From assembly GCF_947623445.1 (NCBI RefSeq), contig NC_135247.1:14634501-14698500 (forward strand): a stretch of 64,000 nt of DNA, in the 5' to 3' direction. Positions within the stretch are counted from its first letter, which is position 1, and each line of letters starts with the position of its first letter. The translations under genes were made by a program, and so were the position numbers. Below are positions 25,293-37,900 of this stretch, one piece after another. This DNA comes from Clavelina lepadiformis. Lineage: Eukaryota; Chordata; Ascidiacea; Aplousobranchia; Clavelinidae. Below the pieces are notes generated by a model. It had not been told where the DNA came from. It saw nothing but the letters and a program-made list of their open reading frames with translations, and ran no database searches.

Positions 25293-26048
25293 ACTACTGC
25301 ATATTGACATGAATTCAAGATATAACCAAACGCGAGAGAAAAAAACAAGTCAAGAATAAGCAATTCTTGCAAAGACAACCAAAATTATCATACCGAAAAA
25401 AGAATAACCGTATTCTCGAAGGCATCGTTTTAAAAGAAAGCAATTGAAACAGAACTTCAAGGCCGTGGATGCGAAAAAATGAAGTTGTGTGTCATCATCA
25501 AACAACTACTTAGTGTCTTATTTTCCTTGAAAGGGGAAATGTAACAAAATGCGTGTTGAATGTTAAACAAATCAAAAATTATTTTCCAAAAAAATGGGAC
25601 CCAAAACCGTGGGTGCTTAATGAAAACTAGCACATATATTGCACTTTTATGGATTAAGCTAGGTTAATACTGACGATTTACACAATCATGGTATGAACTA
25701 AAATATATATAATTGTGATTTTTGAAAATGATTTTCTGGCTGATGTTTAAGAGTCAGCTAAGTTTCGTCAAAGCGAAACCAATTCCCTGATAGTTTTATG
25801 AAAATAACTTTTCAGAAAGTGAAATGGTCTTCATTTGATAGTTTCTATGGTTTTCAAGAATCTGCACAACAAGTAGGCCTACTACATCCCAACAATTCTA
25901 TAGACATCAATTAGATACAAATAAAATCTGCACAATTTAGTTGAAAAGAAAAAACATTGTTGCAAGAGTCGTCAGGCAGCAACGTTATCGCCTCCCAAAG
26001 TACAATGGTACTACAAATAGGAAGGGAATTTAGAGTTTGTATGCTGAC

Positions 26049-26513
26049 CATAGGTGGGCAGTAGCGCGGTACTATACTATCGAATTACTGTACTGCGGTA
26101 CTTTTTTTTGTACTTTTGAAAATAAGTACCAAATCTCTGTGCCGAATTACTTTTTTCGAAAAATTTCCGTCGGTCCCGGTACTTTTCACTGATTATTTCT
26201 AAATTTTAACAAGTATGTTTTCAAAAATACATGTTAATTAACCTTTAATACTAATTTTAACATTTTAACAGCTTTTTGATCTAAAAATGTCAAGTAAAAT
26301 TGCAAGAGAGCAACGTCACATATGTTTTGTAATCTGGAGTAATCTTTACCAACGACATAATAGCGACAAACATTGCATTTGCAGCAGCATCTTTAACGCA
26401 AAAAGTACGGCAACTACTTTTTAAAAATAGTGCTGAATACCGGAACCGTCGGTACTATTTTTTCCAAGTACCGGTACTGAGGGTACTTTCAAAGTACCGA
26501 CTGCCCACCTTTG
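26049..26513. mobile_element. hAT-type MITE with perfect target duplication, 465 bp
   Basis: The element begins CATAGGTGGGCAGT and ends ACTGCCCACCTTTG. It is bounded by a perfect 8-bp repeat, ATGCTGAC, at 26041-26048 and 26514-26521. Both arms are rich in CGGTACT/AGTACCG motifs that would pair in an extended hairpin. There is no transposase. Confidence 0.85.
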
Positions 26514-27338
26514 ATGCTGACGCTATATATCTGTAAATTTTGACAATATATATACTATTTTCCATCGCATGTTCAGTGGAATATTAAGTTTTTTCTTACA
26601 TATTTGTCCAGATTTGGGGCTTTCGAAATTTTGGTCAATCGCTGCCTCAACAACTATTGAACTCAATACACAGCAGAAGTAGAGGCACAAAAGTGGTCTT
26701 GTTCCTGTATACTTCTAAATCTCATGGTCTTAACAGTCCTGTTTATAAAACAGTCAGACTGCTAAGTTTACAACACATGTTGAAGATCTTACTGTGCTTA
26801 CTTCCAGCATGCGCATTGAAACAGAATGGTATCACTTGGTAAATCTAATTTGTCATCAAACAGTTTAGGATTCCACAGGAAACAGCTCATTTTTGAGTTT
26901 GTCACAGAATGATTACTAAAATGATGCATTCTTAAAATGTTGATATTCCATGCTCATTTTGCAAAATTACCGATCTGGTGCTACAGTATATACTTTAAAA
27001 TTATGTTACAAAAATTTGTAATTTGGTAAGTATATGTCAAAATTTTTTGCATTTCTCCAATGCTAAACAAGCTAGGTCTAAGCCAGATTACTGACCCTCT
27101 TTCTATGCCACAATGTAAAAAAGTTTAATGTGTTCCAAGCATTTTGGTAGGGGTGGGCAAACGTAGATATTTTAGAGCTAGCTTCCAAATAAATTTGCCC
27201 CCAAAATTGATTAGTCGAATTAAACAAATCTGTAGCCAGCATCAGATGCAAAGCTCTCACAAAACTTCGATTAACAATCCAAATGTAAGTTTTAAATCAA
27301 ACTTGCACTAAATAAAGTTTTACTAAGTAACATTTCAC

Positions 27339-27412
27339 CCACAGTAGGTAAGTCACGCACCCCATTGAAAAAGATACCTAGGCAGTTAGGTTAGGAGAAT
27401 GGATATGCAAAA
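27339..27412. repeat. Dispersed repeat shared with about 55000-55075
   Basis: The run GTAGGTAAGTCACGCACCCC followed by TTAGGTTAGGAGAATGG is matched at about 55010-55075 by GTAAGTAGGTCACGCAGCC and TTAGTTAGAAGAATGGG. A further weak match (GGTTAGGTTACGAGAATGG) lies at about 29048. The segment looks like an old mobile-element fragment. Confidence 0.45.
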
Positions 27413-27685
27413 ACACAATTTAAGCGATTTAGGGTTTAGTTGAAGTTAAATTTATATTACAAGTAAAACTTGGGTTAGGTTTAGATTAAGGCTATGGTAT
27501 ATTATGCAACATTTAAGTTAGGCTAAGAAGAAACCACAAAAAGTAGCTTTAAATTTAAGATTTTTGAAATGAAATAGCGACAGCTGGTCAAAATCTGGTG
27601 AAACAGTGACGAGTCGACGACCAAAGTTCTAAAGCCTACAGGTGATATGCACAGTAGCCAGTGTAAAGATGTACTAAATTAGTTA

Positions 27686-28330
27686 GTGTAGGGATGTCGG
27701 CTCGGTAGCCGAGTACTGACCTCGCAATAAATGCAGCTTGTGTTCTGTGTGCGATACCGAGTGCTGTTGGGGCTAATTCTCATAATTAGCCCTTATTCCT
27801 ATGGACGTCTTGTGCAGATATGATAATATTATAATGTTATAAGTGTTCTATTTCGTGTGTTTAACAATAAGCGCCGTGCTATATTTTGGCTGTGGCCGTA
27901 AGATACGTAACACATCCTTCCGAATTACGTCATTTGTTACAACAGCGCTCAATGCGTGTTCTCAATTGTTATGTCCAGCATTGGCATTCATACTGAATGC
28001 ATCAGTATTTTGTGTTCTGAAAACAATAACTGTTTCGTTGTGAATCAATAATATAATTATATTCAAGAAAAAAATGAATGCCACTTTGCATTTGCAATAT
28101 TACTCAAATATTTACCCAAGCATACCTTTTATATGTGATACCTAGAGTGCTGTTACTTGGGGTTCTACCGCAAGCATACATTTTTGTATGGTAAAGGTCC
28201 GAGAGACGAGATATTGCGCTAATTGTCATAATTAGCCTTTATTGTTACGAAATTCTTGTGCAGATATGATGGAATTATAATGTTATTAGTGTTCTATCAA
28301 TAAGTATACGCGCAGTCAAGTTGGCACAGC
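27686..28330. repeat. Repeat-derived block with an internal direct duplication
   Basis: The segment around 27755-27855 (CTAATTCTCATAATTAGCCC, then TTGTGCAGATATGAT and ATAATGTTAT) recurs in diverged form at about 28140-28300. The block opens with TAGGGATGTCGGCTCGG, like the ends of some hAT elements, but I did not find the matching right end. No coding region is apparent. Confidence 0.45.
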
Positions 28331-30876
28331 ACCGTACCGTTGTAATGCCTTTAGGCAAAACATTAACCACAGTTGTTCCTGTTCAGTGGACCTAGTGGAC
28401 AGTTTCTAAATTCGTGCAATACCATATGAAAAACCAAAAAATAACAATATAAAAAATGTGTGACAATCATAACTTGCACAAAGGCTAGCTTGGTAGCCTA
28501 ACTGGGGCTCAAGCTTTGAGGAACCTTCACCGGGTTTAATTCGTGCAAAGACTTTCCTCAGTCCAAGGATAAAAATTATCATACCTTAACATAAGGCGTT
28601 CGACTTTTTCAAAAGCAGAAGTGGGTCCTGAGACAAAAAGCTTGGTTGACACTGAGCTATTAAATTCAGAGGCTTTTGAAAGCTTATTCTCAAATTTTTC
28701 AGTTAGTGGTTCCACTTTTAACGCACAAAAATAGGGAACCTTGTACAAAATTGCACAACCACAGGATACATTTATACTAAGTCCCAGCTACTTAACACTA
28801 GAAAGACCACCGATCATTTTTCACCGCTTTTCGATTTTCTTTTCTTTATCATAGCATTGTCTGTTAAAATTTGATCTTGGTCACCCTGCGAGTATTCCTA
28901 AATTTGCTAGTGGTGACAGGAAACAAAGAAATTAAATTGATGTTGTCTGAACCGTGTTAACCAAACTTTAAAGTAAAATAAGTAACAGGATAGTACTGTG
29001 AAGTACACCTGAAGAAGCAAGCTTATGCTTGTTTGGCGGTTGCAAGCGGTTAGGTTACGAGAATGGAAACACAAAAAGTTGACTTTTTTTCGGTAAAATA
29101 GACACAGTCAAAACAAATTTTGCACTTACAATACAAACTATAGGGTTAATTTCTGAATTCATGGAACTTTTAAAACCGTTTATTACCAAGCTTTGCAGAC
29201 TTCATTTTTGTTGGTCTTACTTCATAGTTTTTGTAGTTACAAGCACTGTGGCAAGTTATTGTCATTACGTAAAGATAAGCTAGCAACCATGCACAACGTT
29301 TAAATTATATTTAAAGCATTTTTTGTTATTGGCTGATAGCAGTTAATATTAAATCCGTTTTAAGCATATTTCGCTAAAGTGATAACTTGCTCAGTGTTCA
29401 CATAAATGAGGAGTTTGTAAGAAAAAAGAAAAATCGTAGAAAACAAAATACTTGCTACTGACCAGAGATCACATCAATATATCAACACAGAAACTGTACT
29501 GAACAAAGTTAGTATTGTATTTTTTGCTTTTGATCATTGTCTTATGGGCAACGAAAAATAAAGGTTAACCATAATATCGTGATAAAATAACAATTCTACC
29601 AGCAAACAATGAGCGGGATAAAGCAGCAAATCCCGTAGGCTTAAAGCGTTCAAGAATATCGCCAGAATATTGTAACCAAATGATAAAGATGAACAATCGT
29701 TAGCACGACCACTAAACCCGACATACAATATTTACAAAGATTAAAAAAATGTTTACAAACATATGTAAAAAGTTATACAAAGTTTGATGCTGAGGCAGTG
29801 CGGTAACTAGGCTACAAATAAAAAGGACATGTAGAGATAGCCTATAGTAGATAGCGCGATTTCTCGTCGAAGAATGCTGTACTTTCCTCTTGGGACTAGG
29901 CCTAGTTGGTAGTTGCATAATTTTTCACTAAAATAGGACGGTTTAGCTGTGACTTATGTGAAAGTTTGGCCAGATTTTTATCATTTTAACTTCGTTGACA
30001 TTTGGGATTCCAGTGACACTTTGTAAAGATGGTGAGAAAATCAACACCAGTTTGTAGTAGCCTAATTATAGAAAGAAGTACCGATAAGGCTTCGGTGCAT
30101 TTATCACACCAAAAATTATGTCTTTGCATGCACGATTTATTTTTTGGATTCTGCCATGCTTTCCACTCATCAGGTTGCCCAGAGTTAAAATACCTAAGCA
30201 CAGGAATTTTTAGAAGATTAAAGAAAACTCAACTATGTATAGAGACAAAAGTTTCACCGGTGATAAAAATTTTTAAAAATCCAAGGGTTTCTGCAAGTTT
30301 CAGTGATAGGACAACATTCATTTTCAAATTGAGGATCTGAGGAACATGACACTAATGTAACGGAAAGTGAACATTTATTGGATTTCACTAAATTTTGGAA
30401 TTATTAGGCTATAAGATCTCATTGCTCTATTGAAATGACTGACTTCTTTGCACTGTATAAATACACCAATGAATGTAACCTAAAATTTGTGTCATGCCAA
30501 CTTAATATCTGTAATAAAGGGTATGTGATATAGCAACAATTGTCCTGTAGCTCATTAGCTAATAAACTAACATTTTGCACTGGATGCATTATGCACATCA
30601 TAAAAGTTCTTCAGCAGGTATCAGGGGGTTAAACAATTTGTGCAAATGATCAAAACCCACTTTCAAACCTCAGCAGTCTGGTGTACTGTACACTCTGGGC
30701 AGTGATGTGGTTATAATTATGAATTATTTTGAATATAGAGTTAATAGTGCATAGGTTATAGGTTGAAATTTTTGTAGCGGTTTGTAGTTAATACCTTTGA
30801 CAAGCTAATTGGATAACTATTTGTCAAAATTTTACACATTAGGTAACCTATTTGCAGGTAAATATTTAACAAGAAT
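28331..30876. other. Gene-poor stretch before COASY
   Basis: No gene is supported. A minus-strand frame at 28748-28536 has no ATG but contains STKLFVSGPTSAFEKVERL, which might be a remnant exon or a transposon piece. A plus-strand frame of 103 codons at 30029-30340 begins with ATG but shows no domain. Both are recorded only as possibilities. Confidence 0.25.
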
Positions 30877-33800
30877 ATGCATCGAACTGGTTTGCTCATT
30901 CTCACAAATCATGTATCTTCCCTTTGTAACGGTGATTACATCAAACATATTGTTGCTGGTGTGAAGCGAATAATAAAGTCCACCCTTTATGTACATCTGG
31001 AGAATACTTCACCTGTTATCAAGGATGCAAGATGCTTGGCATCTTTGGAGAACTTCCAGTCACCTGTAGACGTCTCTTCTTCAAGATCAGAGCATGCTAC
31101 ATTTTCCAAAGATGTTTTTCCTTTTCTTTCCAAGTTTTATTCTGAAGCAGCAATGCAATGCAGTAACTTAGATGTTAATATTTTACTTCATAACATCGGT
31201 AATTGTAAACATGAGCACAAACTCAGTAGGTAAGCTAAGATTAAATTTATTTTTGCAATCACCTTACTATTTTAATTAAAATCTGGTAACCTTATTATTC
31301 TTGCACATGTAATTAGTATAAATTTATGCAAACTTTTTCAGGCCTATCCAGTGCATTATTGTGGATAGTGCTCTCAAGCCTGAAGACAAAGAAAATTCCA
31401 GTCAAATATTGCAACGGTTTGTGATGTCAAGATACCAACAGTACAATTACCAAACCATCCCTGTAGTAACAATATCAGATGCTTTAAACATGCAAGATGA
31501 TACCGCCACAAAGACTACCCCAGTCACTAGCAAAGGCTCTGTTGTCATTGGTGGCACATTTGATCACGTTCATATTGGTCATAAAGTTTTGCTGAGCGAG
31601 GCAACATTGATGGCAAACAGACGTCTTTTAATAGGTTTGTGTAAAACTAACGAAAAATGATTTACCTTAGGCGTTTGCACTTTATTGGGAATGACAATAA
31701 CTATCACTGTAAAAATATTTTGTGTGTTGTACTTTTCTTTTAAATTTTAAATTCCACTTCTGTGAACTCAGAAACAAACTGATTTTGCAGTAATTAAGTG
31801 AGTGTGTCAGATCAAATGAACTTACACACAACCACTTGTGGTAATACTTAAGTCAGTGATTGTATCGGGTATCCACATAATACAATAGAGAGCATGCCAA
31901 GGCAAGTTAGGTGACATATAAATGTTTACGTAGGACTTACTGATGGAAAGATGCTTGAACGGAAAACACTACATGAGCTGATTAAGCCGTGGTCTTTGCG
32001 CAAAAAACAGTTGGAAAACTTTTTATGTGATGTTGCAGATTATAGTGTCAAAACTGACAGGTAACTTGCTCCCCTTATAGTCCAGATGTGGCAAAACTTT
32101 CACTTTTTTGTTCTTTTTTTTTGCAAAGTAGTAAATGCAAAACATTCAGTACTGGACACTGGTTTCCAATCGTTACTAAGCTCTATCTTTCGTAATGTGC
32201 GTTCAAATCTTCCGAAAAGAACTCTCAAGGAAATATAACATCAGTAATTATCTATGCGAGATAAATTAGCAACTCTCTACTAGTAAACCATGTGTGGCAG
32301 AAATATGCTTCTGGTTGGTTGCTATGGCGCATTTCAGGGCATTACCAAGCTTCCATCCAATTTAATAAATTTTGGCAATACATGAAATACGCTTAGACAA
32401 GGGCATTTAAAACATATGACAACATATTTACAACATTATAAATCGTAATCACAATGTTTCTATGTATAACTCGGAATTGCTAAAAATTAACTTCTCAAGA
32501 GCAATATCGTACACATAAATTTTGGGTACAGAATATGAATACAATTTAAATTGACATGAAGGCATCTGTATCCGGTTGATGTTAAATCTTTGGACTAACC
32601 AGTTTTCACAACATTTTGTTGTTAAATTGTGATGATATTTTCAGTAGCTACCAAACTATTTGGTCATGCTCAGAAGCTGTTTTGTTAAACCTGGACTTCT
32701 TATTAATATCTTTGTAATTATTTATAAAGCAACAAAAAACACAAGGAACAATTTAAAATAAATTAATTATGAAAATGATTGTATGCTCAATTGCACACAT
32801 CTAAGATTTGAATACCATTAAGTTTTTTTTTAATATGATAATTAACAATTACTTTGTTTAAATTGAAGTTTTATTGAACAGTGGGAATATAAATCTTAAC
32901 GGAAAAAAGCTTCTTGAAATTGCACGAATCACTGATCCTATTGGACCTTCATCCACTGATCCAGATCTGCAGTGCATTGCGGTGAGCAAAGAAACAGAAA
33001 AAGGAGGCGAAATAGTAAATAAAGCAAGGCTAGAAAATGGACTAAACCTTCTCCATGTCCATTTAATTGGTGAAGGTAATCAGAAATTGATGCTGTTCTC
33101 TTTGTCTTAAAGAATGCATTGTACTGTAGTTTTTGTAAATTAAATCACACCATGTATGTGAACACACAACTGTACAATATTACCTTTTATTTGTAGTGAC
33201 TGCTCTACAAGTAATTTTTGCTTTTATCTATGGCAGGTCACTTACTTGGAGAGAATCAAACTTCAGCTATCAATGAAGTTAAGACCAGTTCGTCCACTTT
33301 ACGATACAATTCACTTGGTGATCTACGAAAAATTCCCAACTCTTCCGAAGCAACCTTTCCAAGTGAAGCTTATGTTATTGGATTGACAGGAGGAATAGCT
33401 TCGGGAAAGTCGTCCATTGCCAAACGCATGGAGAAACTGGGGGCAGTTATCATTGACTGTGACAAACTAGGTCACAAAGCTTACAAACCTGGTACTAAAA
33501 CTTTTAGTAAAGTGGTGGAAAGGTTTGGTTCCGATATAGTTGCCGCATCAGGAATTATTGACCGGCAAGTTTTATCTCAAAAAGTATTTGGAAACGCTCA
33601 AGAAAAAAGTAAAAATCTTCAAGATCTTAATTCTCTTGTTTGGCCGGAAATTAAACGTTTGGCAACTATCCAAGTTGAAGAAGCTATTAAAGGGTCTGAA
33701 GGGAGAAAACTTGGAACGAAGCTTATCTGTGTACTCGATGCTGCTGTCTTATTGGAGGTATTTTACGAGTTCACTAAAGTTTAGCTTTTTTATGTTAACA

Positions 33801-34462
33801 TTAGGTATGTGGGAATACTTTAATAATCTGTACGTAATGATGTACAGTACAGTCGTATACAATCAATGCACAGGCAGGCTGGGATGCCATGACAAATGAA
33901 GTCTGGGTTTGTACTGTTCCTCCATCTGAAGCAATTAAGAGAATCCAAGAAAGGGATGGTCGAAGTCAGGAGGATGCTGAGATGAGAATCCAGGCACAAA
34001 TGAACAACAAGGAGAGAGTAGCGAGAGCACATGTTGTTCTTTCCACGTTTTGGAGTCCTGATGCCACACAATTGCAGGTATTTTTAAGAACATAACAGTT
34101 TCCTAATGCATCGGCTTGGTGTTGTTGTCACTAGAACACTGCGGTCATAAGCCAATGAAGCGTTAAACTGCTGGTTTAAAGCTGTGGCAAGGCTTAATTA
34201 TTCGGTGGCCTCGAAGTATTTTGAATTCATACAAAGGAAGAAAACAAAATGAAAAATGTGTTTATCGCTGGAGTGTTGAGGATTGCTGGTTGAAATGATT
34301 TACTTCAACCTGAGTATAAATTTTCTGATGTGATCTGATATTTTCAAAATCTGTCATGCTTCTGTTTAATAGATCATTTTGGTTAAACAGGTTGAGAAGG
34401 CTTGGAAACGTCTTGAAGAGCGCTTACAACCAGACTGGAGTTATGATTCTTCCCTATTCTAA
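30877..34462 (+). CDS. COASY: Bifunctional coenzyme A synthase (PPAT plus dephospho-CoA kinase)
   Basis: Seven exons, 30877-31229, 31342-31634, 31934-32060, 32882-33075, 33237-33757, 33874-34077 and 34391-34462, total 1764 bases and 587 residues; human COASY has 564. The N-terminus MHRTGLLILT with STLYVHLE follows the family. The phosphopantetheine adenylyltransferase domain contains the T/HxGH nucleotidyltransferase motif in GGTFDHVHIGHK (about 188-199). The dephospho-CoA kinase domain carries the P-loop GGIASGKSS (about 374-382), then DCDKLGHKAY and the C-terminal AHVVLSTFW. The protein performs the last two steps of CoA synthesis, from 4'-phosphopantetheine to CoA, and in mammals is linked to mitochondria. 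Both active sites look intact. An AATAAA lies at 34772-34777. Confidence 0.94.
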
Positions 34463-34771
34463 CAACGTCATATAATTCACTCGCACAAATTGCTTTTGCT
34501 GATATTTAATCTTACTTCTATTATTACCTCCCATCTCAGTAGTACTCATCATTAGACGTTATTTTCTAATCAGTGCAATTTATGCATGATATTTAATTTT
34601 TGTTGTTCCTATGCATTCCTGACAATTAATTAGAATTTTATTCTTTCAAGGTGATTTGTTCGTAAATCCTTTCAAATAAGCCCATGGCATAAACAGTTTA
34701 TTTTATAATTTCAGTAATATTTAAAATTGAAACAGACAGATGTATGGTAGATAAAAGTTTTGTTCTACAAA

Positions 34772-34777
34772 AATAAA
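34772..34777 (+). terminator. Candidate polyadenylation signal of COASY
   Basis: An AATAAA hexamer lies about 310 bases past the COASY stop and about 210 bases before the end of the convergent TIR/Tudor gene. It is the first clear hexamer downstream, but no transcript evidence is available. Confidence 0.4.
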
Positions 34778-34987
34778 GTAATAAGCGCATGAGTCAGACA
34801 CAATCCCTGCAAATTATGAGCATTTTTGTGTTTGCTTTCACTTGAACATAATACCACAGTGCCTCATGTTGTGCAATCAAACTAAAAATAAGTGCTTCGC
34901 TATAAATAGTACCAATTATTGCGCGTTACTATGCACCACCGGATAGAATAACGTGCTTGTGCAATTGCAGATATGGTGCAAATTGCC

Positions 34988-37900
34988 CTAGACATTGAAA
35001 GCTTCTTTCGCCGCCATTAGCGCATCCATTGCGTTCGGAGAGAGCCTGAGATCTTCGATAGTTCGACCGGTGAACCGACTATCATAACCCTTGTAAGTGA
35101 TCCATTTTTCTTCCAAATCTCCCTTCGTGTGATTTCCATCAAACCTGGATGTGAAAGAAATGAACAAAATCAACGTGGCATTTCACATAGGAATGCCCAG
35201 TTTCAACTGGAATGGTTGGATACCACCTCTTATTCTCATTGCACGATACAATGCGATTTACATTATGACTATATCAGTGTACAGTCGAATCCGCTTAATT
35301 CGGACAACGGATAACCCGGACAACCGCTTTATTCGGCCAAAATGCTCGGGAACGGAACAAAAGTAAAAATTGAACGTAAAAAACTCCTGTTAATTCGGAC
35401 ACAGGTTCGCAATTCCATCGTTAGGTTATGAAACTTATGATACAATAAACAGTACTTCGTTTTAAGACAAGATTCAATTGCATTATGAGTGATTATGGTG
35501 AAACAATGACGATCAATGCAGTAACAATCGACAATGAACTGATATAAGGCCGTGCCAGCTTCATAGTCGCTTTTACTTCGGTACAATTGTTCCATCTTGT
35601 AGGACAAATTGTACAGAAAAGTTTAGCACAAAAAGTGAAATTGCTCACTAAAGTAAACGAAGACGTTTTATGCGATCAGTGCCAGTTACTGCAGTATAGT
35701 GCAGCTGCAATTCATTTATTACGCAACACTACAGTATTTTAAATGCATTTTTTGCCTTTATGCATGACCATGAAATGAACAATTGATTTTCCGCTTAATT
35801 CGGACAAAGCCGTTTCTCCGCTTAATTCGGCCAAAAGTGAGCGGAACCAAAGTGTCCGAATTAAGCGGAGTCGACTGTATTTATGAATGAATTTATACGT
35901 TATAAACTGTTATAGCACTGATCTTTGCGGCGTGTCCTTCATTTTGTGGCTTGTGGCAGATAGGTATAATCATGCCAACGTCTTAACCGATAAAAAATTA
36001 AACTTCCAGGAAGTTTCTTCTCGCTAAATGTTAACGTAACCTGAACTTCATTACATGCTACTATCAATCTATCACCCAAATTAACCCCTTAATCTGATCG
36101 ATATGAATGAAATTGAACTGTTCGCGTATCTTCCTAACCAGCTCACTACATTCAACAACGCAATTTGCCAGCAAATAGTAGCTACTAAGCTAAGGGTGTG
36201 GTTGAATGATTGTTTTACCGAGTGACGTTGTCATCATCAGTATAAATGTTTGTCACTTTTCCTTGATGGTATCTAGCGCCTCCAGTGTTGTTTCCATCTG
36301 TTCCCCCGTAGCTACCTTGGGAGAAAAGCACGATCGTTCCTATACCAATCTCTTCAATGCTTGGAGTAACGTCTAAGGCAACATCCTGGAAGAAACACCA
36401 ATGCATATCAGGGTTGCTTTTTGAGTAGCGACAAGGGTTGAGATACTTAGGTAAAACCTATTCTAAAGTTAATATAATTCCATTGTAGCTTACGTCCAAT
36501 GACACACACAGAAAACACGGAAAAACGCAACCCTTGGTTATTGCGCTTGACAAAAAAATGCAAACCTTATAAGATTGTTCTCTTCCAGTTGGATCTCCAT
36601 CGTCCCACGTCACAGTATAAGTCATTGTTGCTTCATCAAAACTGTCGATAGTCGCCATGAAGTAAGCCCAGCGCTGGTGTAAACAAACCACGTGATCTCC
36701 GAGCACTGGTGCCCGGAATTTGAGTTTTTCAGCGCTTGGTTCAACAGCGCCCGCAAGTACTGGAACGCCTTCTTCAATAACCTTGCTCAATTTCTCCCTT
36801 ACAAAATATTTTATTGTTATTGGTCTGTTGTCACCGACAGAATTTCATCGCGGCGAAAACGGCTTCTGCAACTCGGTTTTCTGCTGAGTATATGCTACCT
36901 CAGCTCTCGTATTTTTTCGTCCATATCTGAAGTATTGGAAACCTGCTGAAAATCAACGCTCGGTAGACCCTCCTGTATCAACTTTCCCACTGCTGTTTGC
37001 TTCCATAAACCACCTTTGCCTGCCCGAAGGAAGTAAAAACTGTCTTGGTTGTTTGTCTTTTTGGTATAGATAGATGTCGCTGTATTGGTCGTTATTACAT
37101 TACTTACCTACTATCAGAGCAACAATTGGTTTATTCAGTGACTTGGCGGCGAACTGAAATTCCATTCTGCAGTTGTCGCTACTGGCATATTCAAAGCTAA
37201 TACATGCCACGACGAATTTGCATTCGTTCATCGCCGATGCTATCTGACCGAACTGAAACAGAAAACATTTTACGATCCATTTCTGAAATCAATTAATAAT
37301 ACAACAAGAATGCATGATTGCATGTAAATCAAAAGGAAAAGTAGCCTACGCCAAAGTAACGGTTCTCGTTTAGTAGCCTAGTTGTGCAATGCAATCGAGG
37401 CAAAAATTATTATTAGCCTATTATATTAGAAACATTCTTTTCTTTAATTTGGCCAGCCATATTACAAACATAGCACAATATAGCCGCAGTCAATATTTTG
37501 CAAGAGTGCACATTTTTATAATTCCACAATGGTTCAAAATTGAAAAATTAGTTTATTTTTTTAATTATACCATTCCCAATCCGTCTCCCATTGCGCTTTC
37601 CAGGCGTTCAATGTCAAGCCAAGACTTCATGTTTGTGGAAGAAGCAAGTTTAGAAACTATCAAACGTGGATCACTCCACTTTTGTCCGACACACTCCTGA
37701 ATTTGCTTCTTTTCCAACGCATCAGTTGAATTAAACCAACAGTAGCTGAAGAAGAAATCCGCTTTTTCAGATATAAGAGGCTTGCCTGAAAAAATTAATT
37801 TAACGAAAAAATAGGTTTGGTGTGTGTGATATGCATTTGATGATGATGTTAAGAAAAAATAGATATGATGTTCTGCTTTATTAAAGATAGACTTTGTCGA

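Noticed and set aside
33540-33899. Plus-strand frame of 119 codons overlapping COASY
   Set aside because: It is an alternative frame of COASY exon 5 running into the intron, whereas the main frame contains the dephospho-CoA kinase motifs.
35329-35607. Minus-strand frame of 92 codons inside the pogo-type MITE, also partly present in copy 2
   Set aside because: It is not similar to a transposase, is altered by indels in the second copy and lies in an element with no need for coding capacity.
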